This document shows, piece by piece, positions 35,588-44,553 of a stretch of 64,000 nt of DNA. Both the position numbers and the translations under genes were made by a program. The notes below the pieces were generated by a model, which had not been told where the DNA came from, did no database searches, and saw only the letters and a list, made by a program, of their open reading frames with translations. The first letter of the stretch is position 1, and every line of letters starts with the position of its first letter. This DNA comes from Thermasporomyces sp036564245 (GTDB taxonomy: Bacteria; Actinomycetota; Actinomycetes; Propionibacteriales; Actinopolymorphaceae): NCBI GenBank assembly GCA_036564245.1, contig DATCKU010000105.1:62001-126000 (forward strand), read 5' to 3'.

Positions 35588-36516
35588 GCCTTCCACTCGG
35601 GCAGATTCAGGTAGCCGAGGAGTCGGCTACCGAAGCTGAACGCGAGATCGCAGCGGCACGCCGGTCGCGAATGCCTCGCTGGTTTGCCGTCCTGTGGGCG
35701 AACAAGAAGTGCCGGCTTGGTCTCATCGTTCTCGGTTGCTTTGTGCTGGTGGCAATCCTGGCGCCCGTCCTTGCCCCACATGACCCCAGGTCGAGCGATT
35801 TCGACGCGTCGCTTCCGCCCAGCACCACACACCCTCTCGGCACGACCGCCAACGGGAACGACATCCTGTCGCAGCTGATCTACGGGGCGCGCACCTCGAT
35901 CGTCGTAGGACTCGTGGCAGGAACTCTGGTCACCCTGATCGCCTTGGTGATCGGACTCACTGCTGGCTACCTGCAAGGCATCGTGGACGAGGTGCTCTCG
36001 TTCCTCATCAACTTGGCGCTCGTCGTACCGGTGCTCCCGCTGATGGTCACCGTCGCCGCCTACGCACCACAAGGCGTTCGAGGCCTGTGGCTCATCATCT
36101 TCGTCATCGCGATCACCGGATGGGCCTGGGGGGCACGGGTCAAGCGCGCCCAGATCCTCACGCTGCGTGCCCGCGACTACATCACCGCAGCGAAGTTCGC
36201 GGGGGAGGGTACGGTCCGTATCGTCTTCGCCGAGATCATGCCGAACATGATGTCGCTGGTCGTGGCGGGGTTCCTCGGCGCTGCGGCCGGTGCGATCGGA
36301 GGCGAGGCCGGTCTTGCGTTCCTCGGCCTTGGAGACCCGGCAACGGTGAGCTGGGGAACGATGCTCTACTGGGCGAACAACTCTGGCGCCATGTCGACCG
36401 GCCAGTGGATCTGGCTGGGAGCACCGGGACTGGCGATCGCACTTCTGCTGACGTCCCTGACGCTCGTCAACTTCGGTGTGGATGCGTTGAGCAACCCGCA
36501 CCTCCGGGAGGGGTGA
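35584..36516 (+). CDS. ABC transporter permease, DppC/OppC type
   Basis: A 310-residue permease with the N-terminal OppC-type helix (GLIVLGCFVLVAILAPVLAP), the HPLGTTANGNDILSQLIYGA periplasmic segment and the coupling loop ARDYITAAKFAGEGTVRIV. It is the second half of the channel. It starts inside the previous stop and is followed three bases after its own stop by the fused ATPase. Confidence 0.93.
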   Translation: MSLPLGQIQVAEESATEAEREIAAARRSRMPRWFAVLWANKKCRLGLIVLGCFVLVAILAPVLAPHDPRSSDFDASLPPSTTHPLGTTANGNDILSQLIYGARTSIVVGLVAGTLVTLIALVIGLTAGYLQGIVDEVLSFLINLALVVPVLPLMVTVAAYAPQGVRGLWLIIFVIAITGWAWGARVKRAQILTLRARDYITAAKFAGEGTVRIVFAEIMPNMMSLVVAGFLGAAAGAIGGEAGLAFLGLGDPATVSWGTMLYWANNSGAMSTGQWIWLGAPGLAIALLLTSLTLVNFGVDALSNPHLREG

Positions 36517-36519
36517 CCA

Positions 36520-38376
36520 GTGCCGAACCAACCCAGAAGCTCTGCGCTGGTGGACGTGCGCGATCTGTCGGTGACCTACGGCAGAACGCGAGCCGTGCGA
36601 GAGGTGTCGCTTCAGATCGGCGACGGGGAGTTCGTCGGCTTGCTCGGTGAATCGGGCAGCGGCAAGACCACACTAGGCAATGCGATCCTGCGTCTGCTGC
36701 CGGCGCCCGGTGCCATCAGTGGCGGCAGTATCCACTTCGCCGGAAGGGACATCACCACCGCCACGCAGGAGGAGCTGCGACCCTTGCGTTGGCGCGAGAT
36801 GTCGACGGTGTTCCAGAGCAGCATGAACTCGCTCAACCCCGTCATCACCATCGAGGCGCAGTTCCGCGACGTCATCGAGGAGCACACCGACCTACGCGGG
36901 GCGCAGGTGCGCAAACGGATCGCCGAGCTGCTCGGGATGGTGATGATCGACCCGTCGTTCATGCGGTTCTATCCGCACGAGCTCTCCGGCGGCATGAAGC
37001 AGCGAGTCTGTCTCGCGTTGGCTCTGGCGCTCGAGCCGAAGTTCGTGCTGCTGGATGAGCCCACGACAGGTCTGGACGTCGTCGTGCAGCGTTCGATCCT
37101 GGACAACGTCCGTTCCCTGCAGCGCCAGCTCGGCTTCGCCGTGCTGCTGATCAGCCACGACCTGGGCACGGTCATGGAGGTCTCCGACCGCGTCATGGTG
37201 ATGTACGCCGGCCAGATCGTCGAGGACCAGCGGTCGGAGACGATGCTGGCCGAGCCGATCCATCCGTACACCCGAGGGCTGCTCGGCGCCTACGCCGACC
37301 CGCGCGCGGAGACTGTGGAGATCTCCTACATTCCCGGCCGGCCGCCGGACCTGTCGCGACCACTGACCGGCTGTCCGTTCGCGCCGCGCTGCAAGGAAGC
37401 GATCGACGTCTGCGCCACCGAGGAGCCCAGGCTGGTGCCGATGGGTCCCGGCCAGGCTGCCTGTCATGTCGCGGAGGCGGCGTACGCCGCGAGCGACGGC
37501 AGCCGGACGTCTGCTCCTCGATCGGCTGCGACCTTCAGCAAGACGTCCGCAGCCGACGTGGTCGTGCACGAGCGGGAGCCGATCCTTCGGGTCGAGAACG
37601 TGTACAAGCGTTACCGCACCAGGCGCGGGTTCAAGGTCAAGGAGGTCGAGGCGCTGACCGACGTCTCCATGACCTTGCGAGCCGGCACCGTCACCGCGCT
37701 CGTGGGCCAGAGCGGAAGCGGGAAGTCCACGTTGGCGAAGTTGGTGACCGGCGTCGAACGGCCGACGAGTGGTGAGGTGTGGTTCGGTGACCTGCGCGTG
37801 GACCGACTGCGTGGGAGAGGGCTCAAGGAGTACCGTCGGCACATCCAGCTGGTCTTCCAGGATCCGTTCGCAGCGCTCAACCCGACCCGTACCATCGGGT
37901 ACACGCTGAGTCGGCCCTTGATCAACTACCACGGGGTGCCCCGTCGCGAGCTGCGAGAACGGGTCGGTCACCTCCTGGAGTCGGTGGGGCTCACGCCCGT
38001 CTCGGCGTACATCGACAAGTACCCTCACCAACTCTCCGGTGGTCAGCAGCAGCGGGTCGTGGTGGCCCGAGCGCTCGCGCCGGAACCAGAGATCATCGTG
38101 GCGGACGAGCCGATCTCCATGCTGGACGTCTCGATCCGCGCCGAGATCCTCGAGCTGCTCTACGGCCTGGTGCGTGATCGTGGGATCGCCATGCTCTACA
38201 TCACCCACGACCTGCTGAGCGCACGGGTGCTGGCCGACGAGGTGCTCGTGCTGCATCGGGGCAAGATCGTCGAAACCGGGCCGACACTGAACGTAATTCG
38301 TCAGGCACGCGATTCGTACACCCAGTCGTTGCTGGACGCGATCCCGAACCCCTACGCCGTACGGTCGGCGAGCTGA
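36520..38376 (+). CDS. Fused double ABC ATP-binding protein (DppD-DppF type)
   Basis: A 618-residue protein with two complete nucleotide-binding domains. NBD1 has Walker A GESGSGKTT (Lys49), signature LSGGMKQRV and Walker B FVLLDEPTTGLD. It ends with the oligopeptide-type Cys cluster region TGCPFAPRCKEAIDVC, which often binds an iron-sulfur cluster. NBD2 has Walker A GQSGSGKST (Lys402), signature LSGGQQQRV and Walker B IIVADEPISMLD. The fusion replaces separate DppD and DppF subunits. It starts with GTG and ends the transporter operon. Confidence 0.93.
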   Translation: MPNQPRSSALVDVRDLSVTYGRTRAVREVSLQIGDGEFVGLLGESGSGKTTLGNAILRLLPAPGAISGGSIHFAGRDITTATQEELRPLRWREMSTVFQSSMNSLNPVITIEAQFRDVIEEHTDLRGAQVRKRIAELLGMVMIDPSFMRFYPHELSGGMKQRVCLALALALEPKFVLLDEPTTGLDVVVQRSILDNVRSLQRQLGFAVLLISHDLGTVMEVSDRVMVMYAGQIVEDQRSETMLAEPIHPYTRGLLGAYADPRAETVEISYIPGRPPDLSRPLTGCPFAPRCKEAIDVCATEEPRLVPMGPGQAACHVAEAAYAASDGSRTSAPRSAATFSKTSAADVVVHEREPILRVENVYKRYRTRRGFKVKEVEALTDVSMTLRAGTVTALVGQSGSGKSTLAKLVTGVERPTSGEVWFGDLRVDRLRGRGLKEYRRHIQLVFQDPFAALNPTRTIGYTLSRPLINYHGVPRRELRERVGHLLESVGLTPVSAYIDKYPHQLSGGQQQRVVVARALAPEPEIIVADEPISMLDVSIRAEILELLYGLVRDRGIAMLYITHDLLSARVLADEVLVLHRGKIVETGPTLNVIRQARDSYTQSLLDAIPNPYAVRSAS

Positions 38377-38588
38377 CCAGCCACGCGAGCTGGCGTGGCT
38401 GAGCCGCATCGTCCCCCGGTTGCCGCGCGCTGTGGAGGAGAGTCCCGGGCCCGGGGCGACCGGGTTTGATGATCGGGAATGCCGATGCAGGGTCGACGCG
38501 TTGTCGCTAGACTGACTGCGGTCGGGTGTGGGCCAGTGGACGTGCGTACGTCGTCGTCCAGTCCCCGCCCGAATGACAACTGAACAGA

Positions 38589-38958
38589 GGGGGTGAATGG
38601 TTTCGACTTCGCTCGAGCGGTTCAGGGGAAGCGGGCCGAGGATCCAAGGTCATCTCGTTAACGATCCTTGGGAAAAAATAACTGCCAACAAGACGCAGTC
38701 CCACTTCGCTCTCGCTGCATAAGGCGAGCTACGCGAAGGGTCGGCCCGGGAGCGCCTCCGACCCGGAAGCCGGCCTCATCGAGGAGGCACACCTGCACGG
38801 AACGGCCGCGGGGCCGTGTGGGGACATCTACCGCGGCTGGGCCCGTCGGCGACTTGCCTGCGTGAGCGCCGGGGCCGAGTAGAACGCCTGAGCAGGCTGC
38901 GCCCGGAGAAGCCCTGGAGCGTCGACGAAGGACGCGGGTTCGAATCCCGCCACCTCCA
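38589..38958 (+). ncRNA. ssrA: Transfer-messenger RNA
   Basis: The 5' end GGGGGUG pairs over seven positions with CACCUCC at 38951-38957, forming the tRNA-like acceptor stem; A38958 is the discriminator. The T arm is GCGGG-TTCGAAT-CCCGC at 38934-38950. The tag frame runs 38684-38722 after AATAACT and encodes ANKTQSHFALAA then TAA, ending in the degradation signal ALAA. The terminal CCA is not encoded (CAA follows), so it must be added. A strong terminator follows at 38987. It rescues stalled ribosomes with SmpB. Confidence 0.97.
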
Positions 38959-38986
38959 CAAAAGGTTCGCACGCACGAACCCCTGT

Positions 38987-39024
38987 CAGAAGATCCCGAG
39001 CCGGTTTCGGCTCGGGATCTTCTG
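38987..39024 (+). terminator. Rho-independent-type terminator after ssrA
   Basis: A perfect 16-bp stem (CAGAAGATCCCGAGCC at 38987-39002 with its complement at 39009-39024) and the 6-nt loop GGTTTC, followed by TTTCC. It lies 28 bases after the tmRNA 3' end and is the clearest terminator in the window. Confidence 0.88.
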
Positions 39025-39549
39025 TTTCCAGAGCAGCAGGGAGATCGGGCGTGCGGGTGCGGTCCGGGCTTACCGGCGCAGGGCTCGGCCACCGTCGCTG
39101 ACCACCGTCAGGGACTGGCCTGCGAGCGCTCCAGAGCACTGGACGGCTTTGTCGCGATTGCCCGCCTTGACCGATCCACAGCTGCGTGGCAGCAAACCGT
39201 GGCGCTCCCAGTAATGGCGCGACTCTTCTTGGGCCCAAGACCGGGGCCGGACGGTGTGGGTCAGCAACGGCGTTGGACGCCCTCCGCCGCCCCCGGGGGA
39301 GCGAAAGGTCCTCCAGGCCAGGACGTACAAGTCAGGCCCATCACATCCAAGCCCAGCAGGAGAACGCGGGCGTAGCGTCGTCCGCAGCGTACAAGGCCCA
39401 AGCCCCGGTCGGACGCCGTAGAAGTCGGCGCCTCTTGCCTCGAGAGCGTGAGATGGCGGTTCGACACGTCGCCCATCGCACTGCCGGACGCTGCTCGAGC
39501 CTTGCAAGAGCGTCGATGTGACTGACGTGGAAGGGCAAGGAGCGACGAG
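39025..39549. other. Gene-free stretch downstream of ssrA
   Basis: About 525 bases between the tmRNA terminator and the sugar-binding-protein gene. Frames open on both strands, but none has a family match, a ribosome site or consistent codon bias. No integrase, attachment repeat of the ssrA 3' end or tRNA was seen. It probably holds the promoter of the downstream ABC operon. Confidence 0.5.
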
Positions 39550-40920
39550 ATGAAGGAACGCAAGCTCGGCCGGCGTGGCTTCCTGGCCGGTGCGGCCTCG
39601 GTCCTGAGCTTGGCCGGGGCGTCCGCGACGAGCGGTTGTGCGGTGAGGACGGGCTCCCGGGACGCCGCTCGTGGGAGTGGCGGCGGTCGGAAAGGTGTCA
39701 CCACCCTGACCGTGATGATGCCTCCGAGCGAAGTGACCCCCGAGGTGATCAAGGGATTCGAGACCGCCAACCCTGACATCACGATCAATTTGATCAAAGA
39801 TGATCAGACTCGACTCACGGCGATGCTCGCCGCGGGGGAGCCGCCAGACGTGGCCCGGGAAAGTGCGACCGGGTTCGCGTTCTACCCAGCGCGCGGGCTG
39901 GCGGAGAATCTCGATCCTTATGTCAAGGACAGTTCGCTCATCAAGGAATCGGATCTCGCGCCGATCAACGATCTGTGGCGTTATGACGGCCAGATGCAGG
40001 GTCGGGGTCCCCGCTACGGGCTGACCAAGGACTACTCGCAGGACGCGACGCTCTGGGCGAACCGCACGTTGTTCGAGCAGGCGGGCGTCGACCTACCGCC
40101 CGACACCGAACCGTTGGCGTTCGAGGGGATCCCGGAGCTGGCGGCGCGACTCACCAGGAACACCAAGGACGACAAGACGGCGGTGTTCGGTTACGGCGGC
40201 ACCGTCGACCTCACCATGGCTCAGCTCGCCCACATGGTCGCTGCGCAAGGCGGGAGCCTCTTCAACGACGACCTCAGCGCCGTCGACTTCTCGAGTCCAG
40301 AAGCGGTCAAGGCGATTCAGTACTGGCTGGACTTGGCGCGTGCCAACGTGTCGTACGGCCCGACTCGTCCCAATCCGGCGGGGTGGGATGGCAACGCCTA
40401 CATCGCGGGCAGGATCGCGCTGCTCAGCATGGGTTACTGGTTCCAGGGTCAGCTCGCCGGGACGCCGGAGGTCGCCAAGGTCTCGGTGTTCCTGCCCGCG
40501 CCGACCTTCGCCGGAAAGCGGCTCAGCCCGACCTACTACGGCACGGGTGTGTGGATTCCGAGCAAGGCCAAGAACAAGGATGCGGCCTGGAGGTTCGTCG
40601 AGTACTTCATCGCAGGCGAGCCGGCGAAGCAGAGGGCGGCGTCCGGGTGGGGCATACCGTCGCTGAAGTCTCTCGAGCCGCTGATGCCGCACAAGACCCC
40701 GGAGGAGCGTCAGGTGTACGAGGTTCAGCGGCGGGAGCTGCCGTACTTCGACATCGTCGTGGTGGCAACGCCGTACGTTCGTCCGCAGGCGCTCGCGAAG
40801 ATCTTGAGCGCGGAGTTCAAGGCAGCGGTGCCTTCCGGTACGTCGGCCGGGAAGGTTGCAGACTCGCTCAATCGCCAGATCAACGATCTGATCGCGCAGG
40901 AGAAGGGCAAGGTGGGGTGA
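39550..40920 (+). CDS. Sugar ABC transporter substrate-binding lipoprotein
   Basis: A 456-residue family 1 extracellular solute-binding protein. The N-terminus has a twin-arginine-like GRRGFLAG and a lipobox TSGC with Cys30, so it may be exported by Tat and lipidated. The body has the usual LAAGEPPDVARES, YGLTKDYSQDATLW and GVWIPSKAKNKDAAW elements. It binds a sugar or sugar derivative for the two permeases that follow. Its stop overlaps the first permease start. The ligand is unknown. Confidence 0.9.
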   Translation: MKERKLGRRGFLAGAASVLSLAGASATSGCAVRTGSRDAARGSGGGRKGVTTLTVMMPPSEVTPEVIKGFETANPDITINLIKDDQTRLTAMLAAGEPPDVARESATGFAFYPARGLAENLDPYVKDSSLIKESDLAPINDLWRYDGQMQGRGPRYGLTKDYSQDATLWANRTLFEQAGVDLPPDTEPLAFEGIPELAARLTRNTKDDKTAVFGYGGTVDLTMAQLAHMVAAQGGSLFNDDLSAVDFSSPEAVKAIQYWLDLARANVSYGPTRPNPAGWDGNAYIAGRIALLSMGYWFQGQLAGTPEVAKVSVFLPAPTFAGKRLSPTYYGTGVWIPSKAKNKDAAWRFVEYFIAGEPAKQRAASGWGIPSLKSLEPLMPHKTPEERQVYEVQRRELPYFDIVVVATPYVRPQALAKILSAEFKAAVPSGTSAGKVADSLNRQINDLIAQEKGKVG

Positions 40921-41903
40921 GTCTTCGCGCTGTAGCCCAGCCCAGCAGGCGGGCGGCCACGGTGGCTGGAACTGCCGCCCGCCGGTGGCACCGCAACCGG
41001 CCAGGCACGTTCTATGCGTTCACTGGCCCATGGCTTGCGGGATTTCTCTTGCTCACCGTGTTTCCGCTGGGCTACGCCCTGTGGCTGAGCTTCACCAACT
41101 ACGACGGCTTCTCGCCCCACTGGGGCTTCGTCGGGCTGCAAAACTACCAGGCGGCGTTCCAGGACCCTAATACCTGGTCGAGCCTCGCACGCACCTTGGT
41201 GTTCGTCGTCGTCGTGGTGCCCGCGACGATCGGGTTCGGCTTGTTCCTCGCGGTGCTCGTCAACCAGAAGGTGCGCCTCAGGGGAGCGTTCCGTGCGATC
41301 TACTTCCTGCCGGTCGTCGTCCCCCCGGTGGCGGCGGGGTTCGTGTTCCGGTTGCTCTTCGATCGCGATACCGGAGCTGCGACGGCAGTCCTGGGGTGGT
41401 TCGGCCTGCCTCCGGTGGAATGGCTCGCCGACGACAAGGCACTCGCGGTGCTGATGCTGATGATCCTGTGGCGGGTCGGCTCGAACATGGTGATCTCCCT
41501 GGCTGGACTGCAAGGCATTCCTCGGGAGGTGCTCGATGCGGCGGCGATCGACGGCGCGGGAGCTTGGCGGAGCTTCTTGTGGGTGACCATTCCGATCATG
41601 TCGCCGGTGTTGTTCTTCCAGCTCGTCATCGGTGTCATCGATACGTTGCAGCTCTATCTCCCGGCCTTGCTGATCTCCGCTGCTGGGCAGGCCAGCCTTG
41701 ACACGACGCCGAGCCGAGGGCTGTACATCTACATGGTGCACGTGTACACCCAGGCGTTCGCCAACGGAAATCTCGGGTACGCCTCGGCACTGTTGTGGCT
41801 GCTGACCGCGGTGACGCTCGTGTACACGCTCGTCATTTTCCGGGTGACCAGGAGAGTGGTCTACTACGAGACCGGTCCGGCAGGGCAGGAGGACCGCCGA
41901 TGA
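40917..41903 (+). CDS. Sugar ABC transporter permease, MalF type
   Basis: A 328-residue permease. A basic N-terminus is followed by GTFYAFTGPWLAGFLLLTVF and six helices. The coupling-loop motif LQGIPREVLDAAAIDGAGAW is the EAA motif of carbohydrate permeases. GTG 40917 overlaps the upstream stop (GTGA). There is no ATPase gene in the operon, so a shared MsiK-type ATPase is expected. Confidence 0.92.
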   Translation: MSLRAVAQPSRRAATVAGTAARRWHRNRPGTFYAFTGPWLAGFLLLTVFPLGYALWLSFTNYDGFSPHWGFVGLQNYQAAFQDPNTWSSLARTLVFVVVVVPATIGFGLFLAVLVNQKVRLRGAFRAIYFLPVVVPPVAAGFVFRLLFDRDTGAATAVLGWFGLPPVEWLADDKALAVLMLMILWRVGSNMVISLAGLQGIPREVLDAAAIDGAGAWRSFLWVTIPIMSPVLFFQLVIGVIDTLQLYLPALLISAAGQASLDTTPSRGLYIYMVHVYTQAFANGNLGYASALLWLLTAVTLVYTLVIFRVTRRVVYYETGPAGQEDRR

Positions 41904-42733
41904 TTCGCCTCAGGACGGCGCTGCGCAGCGGTGGATTGTACGCGGTGATGCTTTCCCTAGCGATCCTGTTCATCCTCCCGCTGATGTGGTTGCTGTTCAT
42001 CGCGCTCAAGACCCCGGGGGAGATGCTCGAGTTCCCGCCGCACGTGTTACCGCGCACGCCTCGCTGGGAAAACTTCGTCGAGGCGTTGACCTACGTAGAC
42101 TTCCTTGGGTATGCGCGAAACTCGGTGGCACTTGCCGTGCTCTACGGTTCCTTGGTCACGGTGTCCTCAGCCATGCTCGGGTTCGGGCTCGCGCGGCTTC
42201 CGGCTCCGGGGAAGCGGTTTGTCTTCGGACTCGTCGTGGCCACGTTGATGATCCCGCCCATCATCACGTTGATCCCGACCTACCTGATCTTCGCCAGGGT
42301 CGGTCTGCTCAACACCTTCTGGCCATGGGTGCTGTGGGGGTTGGCCGGCTCGTCGTTCCTGGGCTTCATGTTCCGGCAGTTCTTCGCCGGACTACCGCGC
42401 GAGCTCGAGGACGCAGCGATCGTCGACGGTTGCGGCTGTTTCAGGATGTTCTGGCAGATCTTCCTTCCGCTGTCCAAGCCCGTCCTCGCCACGAGTTTCG
42501 TGCTGTCGTTCGTCTGGACCTGGGGCGATTGGGTCATGCCGGCCCTGCTGCTCAACGACGACCGGTCAACGCTCGCGGTCGCTGTCGGCTCGCTCTACCA
42601 GTCGACAGGGGGCGGACCGCTGTATCACCTGATCGCCGCCGCTGCGGTCATGTACAGCCTCCCCGTGCTGGTACTGTTCCTTGGCCTGCAGCGACTCTTC
42701 ATCCGTGGCATCGCGACGACGGGATTGCGCTGA
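41900..42733 (+). CDS. Sugar ABC transporter permease, MalG type
   Basis: A 277-residue permease with six helices and the EAA-loop GLPRELEDAAIVDGCGCFRM. It has the MalG-type opening LFILPLMWLLFIALKTPGE. Its ATG overlaps the MalF-type stop (ATGA), and AGGAGG lies 5 nt upstream. It completes the membrane channel of the sugar importer. Confidence 0.92.
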   Translation: MIRLRTALRSGGLYAVMLSLAILFILPLMWLLFIALKTPGEMLEFPPHVLPRTPRWENFVEALTYVDFLGYARNSVALAVLYGSLVTVSSAMLGFGLARLPAPGKRFVFGLVVATLMIPPIITLIPTYLIFARVGLLNTFWPWVLWGLAGSSFLGFMFRQFFAGLPRELEDAAIVDGCGCFRMFWQIFLPLSKPVLATSFVLSFVWTWGDWVMPALLLNDDRSTLAVAVGSLYQSTGGGPLYHLIAAAAVMYSLPVLVLFLGLQRLFIRGIATTGLR

Positions 42734-42779
42734 TGAGGAAGGTGACGGTCGGGTTGAGATCTCGAAACGAGGAATCGCA

Positions 42780-43550
42780 ATGACGGGTTCTGCTGCCTTC
42801 CATCCCGGTCGGTTCGCGGGCAAGGTGGTGGTCGTAACCGGCGGCGGCTCAGGTATCGGCGCCGCCACCTGCCGACGGTTCGCCGCCGAAGGAGCTTCGG
42901 TCGTGGTTGTCGACATCGACGCCACGGCGGCGAACGACGTGGTGGGCGAGATCAGCGATGCCGGAGGGCGCGCCGTCGCCGTGTCCGCAGACGTTGCGAG
43001 AGCGGAGGACTGGCGGCGCATCGCGGAGAGCGCGCACCAACTGTCCGACCGAGTGGACGTCGTGCACTCCAATGCCGCTGTGCAGATCAGTGCGGCGGCA
43101 CACGCCATGCCACTGGACGTCTGGCGACGTCACCTCGAGGTCAATCTCACCGCAGTTCACCACGCGCTGAGCGTCTTCGCCGAAGATCTCGTTGCGCGCA
43201 GGGGCTCGCTGATTCTCACGTCCAGCGTGCACGCCTTGGCCGGGATACCCAACCATTCGGCGTATGCCGCGACCAAAGGCGCCCTGTGTGCGCTCGCTCG
43301 CGAACTCGCAGTCGAGTACGGCCCCGAGGTCCGTGTCAACGTCGTGTTGCCTGGCCCGATCCTGACCGGTGCGTGGGGAGACGTGAGCCAGGAGGCCTTG
43401 GCGCGCGCTGGAGGGCTGACTGCTCTCGAGCGGGTCGGCCAACCCGAGGAAGTGGCAGCCGTGGTCGCCTTTCTCGCATCGTCTGATGCGTCGTATGTGA
43501 CCGGGGCCAGTGTGGTGGTGGACGGCGGTTGGAGCATTCGCAAGGAATAG
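42780..43550 (+). CDS. SDR family oxidoreductase in the sugar-uptake cluster
   Basis: A 256-residue classical short-chain dehydrogenase. It has the NAD(P) motif VTGGGSGIGAA with an acidic residue after the second strand (VVDIDA), suggesting NAD preference. The usual NNAG is replaced by HSNAAV; active-site Ser is in LTSSVHA, YAATK is intact and the C-terminus is VVVDGGWS. It probably oxidises a hydroxyl of the imported sugar or polyol. It starts 46 bp after the MalG-type gene. Confidence 0.9.
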   Translation: MTGSAAFHPGRFAGKVVVVTGGGSGIGAATCRRFAAEGASVVVVDIDATAANDVVGEISDAGGRAVAVSADVARAEDWRRIAESAHQLSDRVDVVHSNAAVQISAAAHAMPLDVWRRHLEVNLTAVHHALSVFAEDLVARRGSLILTSSVHALAGIPNHSAYAATKGALCALARELAVEYGPEVRVNVVLPGPILTGAWGDVSQEALARAGGLTALERVGQPEEVAAVVAFLASSDASYVTGASVVVDGGWSIRKE

Positions 43551-43694
43551 CCAGCGTGACCAGAACGTACAGCTTCACCGTAGCGTGCAAGTCTGGGTTG
43601 CCACCGGCGCTGTAACCTCGGCAATCACCCCGACGTCCCGCCTTCCGGGGGTCGTGTGCATTCGGCGTCGACAACAGCCGGGGAGGATGGCGAC

Positions 43695-44321
43695 ATGACA
43701 GTGAAGGTTCCGCGTGGTGGACGAGTGCTCTTCATCGGCGACAGCATCACAGACGCCGGCCGCGACAAGAGTCGAGAGAACCACCTGGGCTCGGGCTACG
43801 CGATGATGGCGGCAGCATGGTTCACCGCGGCCAATCCGGAGCACCACGCAACCTTTCTCAACCGTGGTGTGAGTGGTGACCGGGTCCGTGATCTCGTCCG
43901 ACGTTGGGAATCTGACTGCCTTGAGCTTGGCCCCGATGTCGTCTCCATCCTGATCGGTATCAACGACACGTGGCGGCGTTACTCCGATGGCGAGGCGACC
44001 CCGATCGACGAGTTCGAACGGGATTACCGCCGGATGTTGGTCTCCGTGCGCGAAGAGCTCGATGCCGATCTCGTGCTGGTCGAGCCGTTCCTCATTCCGG
44101 TGAACGAGGACCAGCAGGCATGGCGAGCCGACCTCGGGCCGAAGGTCGACGTGATCCGCAGATTGGCACGCGAGTTCGGCGCCTCGTGCCTCGCGGTCGA
44201 GTCGGACTTCATCCGGCCGGGTGTGCCGACGTCGGTGTGGACGGATGACGGAGTCCACTTGACGCAGGCTGGGCATGCCCTCTTGGCGCAACGGTGGTTG
44301 AGTGTGGTCTTGCCTGGGTGA
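43695..44321 (+). CDS. SGNH/GDSL-family hydrolase
   Basis: A 208-residue esterase. Block I has the catalytic Ser in FIGDSITDAG, block II the NRGVSGD oxyanion residues, block III the Asn in IGINDTW and block V the Asp-x-x-His pair in DDGVHLTQAGH. No signal peptide is present, so it should act in the cytoplasm, perhaps removing acetyl or other acyl groups from an imported sugar. The ATG at 43695 follows GGGGAGG. Confidence 0.9.
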   Translation: MTVKVPRGGRVLFIGDSITDAGRDKSRENHLGSGYAMMAAAWFTAANPEHHATFLNRGVSGDRVRDLVRRWESDCLELGPDVVSILIGINDTWRRYSDGEATPIDEFERDYRRMLVSVREELDADLVLVEPFLIPVNEDQQAWRADLGPKVDVIRRLAREFGASCLAVESDFIRPGVPTSVWTDDGVHLTQAGHALLAQRWLSVVLPG

Positions 44322-44553
44322 CGCTCCGCCTCAGCTTGTCTGGTGGACGCTGTCAAGCCGATGGATTCGGCAGTCATCGCGACAGGCCGGCGAACCTCAT
44401 GGCCGAAGGGCCTGGGGCCTCGCACTCTGAGCCGGCCACTTGCTGACCTCTACCAGTACGTACAAGCTCCGCCAGAGCGTTCAAGCCGGTCTGCCCGAAC
44501 TGCCCCTACCGTGGCGGTGACCACGGCCTCACAAACGGCGATGAGGGCAGGAC

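Noticed and set aside
39070..39507. Minus-strand frame after ssrA ending in a Gly-Gly-rich segment reminiscent of SDR C-termini
   Set aside because: The resemblance covers only a few residues and the rest has no SDR motifs.
38589..39549. Integrative element inserted at the ssrA 3' end
   Set aside because: No integrase gene and no duplicated ssrA 3' segment was seen downstream within the window.
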